Assembly (NCBI GenBank): GCA_900314455.1 | Contig: OMVI01000024.1 | Location: 1 to 50,936, forward strand | Direction of reading: 5' to 3' | DNA: 50,936 nt | Source: an uncultured Prevotella sp. | Lineage (GTDB): Bacteria > Bacteroidota > Bacteroidia > Bacteroidales > Bacteroidaceae | Shown: positions 50,604-50,936 of the stretch, piece after piece | Position numbering within the stretch: position 1 is the first letter of the stretch | How the letters are laid out: every line of letters begins with the position of its first letter | Position numbers and translations under genes: made by a program | Notes under the pieces: generated by a model | The model's input: only the letters and a program-made list of their open reading frames with translations | Told to the model about the DNA's origin: nothing | The model's database searches: none

Positions 50604-50688
50604 GAAAAATAATTTATTTTTCCTCTATTTTTAATTTATTTTTCCTCTATTTTTAATTTATTTTTTATCGCTTTTAATTTATTTTTAC
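50604..50688. repeat. A/T-rich 22-bp-periodic repeat array, copy 2
   Basis: Three to four units, two of them exact (TTTTTCCTCTATTTTTAATT repeated with a 22-bp period), then diverged units with ATCGC and ACACC in the variable position. It starts with AAAAATAATTTATTTTT and is followed near 50720 by TTTAGCTTTGAC, as at 18913-19019. Confidence 0.65.
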
Positions 50689-50936
50689 ACCAGGAACTTA
50701 TCCTTTTGCAATTCAACTGTTTAGCTTTGACATTCTAAAAGAGAAGCTGCCTTATAACCATACCTTCCCGAATGTGACGGATATATAGTTCTTTGCTGAT
50801 TATTACGTTAATATTATAAATTATTGCTGTCCGCTAAAACTCAAAATGGCAAAAACATCCAACCCGAAGCCCTGTAAATTTGGACTTCGGGCTTATTCTT
50901 TCAAAAAGTAAGCCCCCCTCTAATCAAACAGACTCG

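Overview
The window looks like chromosomal DNA of a Bacteroidales bacterium, most likely a member of the Prevotellaceae. Four things point there. The promoters have the Bacteroidetes form: a -7 box TAnnTTTG, sometimes with TTTG about 19-20 bp upstream. Ribosome-binding sites are almost absent. Several secreted proteins end in type IX secretion (T9SS) sorting domains. The complex I operon has a fused nuoCD and no nuoEFG. No tRNA, rRNA, complete insertion sequence, prophage or CRISPR array was found.

Layout. 171-7123: an OprO/P-type porin, transketolase and RpiB (non-oxidative pentose phosphate pathway), a promoter-driven structured RNA region that overlaps a 25-codon hydrophobic ORF, a PafA-like secreted phosphatase and an unknown exported protein. 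7132-14214: a six-gene minus-strand run (SpoIIM-like, polytopic membrane protein, DUF4129, DUF4350, MoxR ATPase, DUF58) with a divergent RDD membrane protein. This is a recurring membrane-linked MoxR module of unknown function. 14235-23154: housekeeping genes (Bcp peroxiredoxin, EamA transporter, MscS-type channel, DUF3127 protein, UvrA, a small exported protein, a nitroreductase). 23405-33713: one ten-gene nuo operon, A-B-CD-H-I-J-K-L-M-N, encoding the quinone and membrane modules of complex I without the NADH-oxidising module.

33714-35880 is an accessory interval. It has an imperfect tandem repeat, a strong terminator, an AAA-type ATPase with palindromic CGCAA sites at its 5' end, and about 740 bp of non-coding DNA holding a frameshifted relic of an exported-protein gene and dispersed repeats. 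35881-50270 is rich in extracellular proteins. Four T9SS cargo proteins (a PKD/BACON-like protein, a 1477-residue adhesin-like protein, a C10 cysteine protease with leucine-rich repeats, and a duplicated cleaved-adhesin protein) lie beside a BadF-type sugar kinase and a membrane-spanning TPR/AraC regulator. Direct repeats just upstream of the promoter of the 1477-residue gene may be the operator of that regulator.

The intergenic DNA is unusually structured. At least three repeat families occur at two or more places far apart: a CATGCCGG hairpin with four covarying base pairs, a GATTATCCGCC element ending in a covarying hairpin, and a 22-bp-periodic A/T-tract array. The strongest candidates for something new are the RNA and small hydrophobic ORF at 4077-4405, the TPR/AraC regulator with its putative operator, the dispersed repeat families, and the MoxR module. 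All functions are inferred from reading the sequence; no database search was run.
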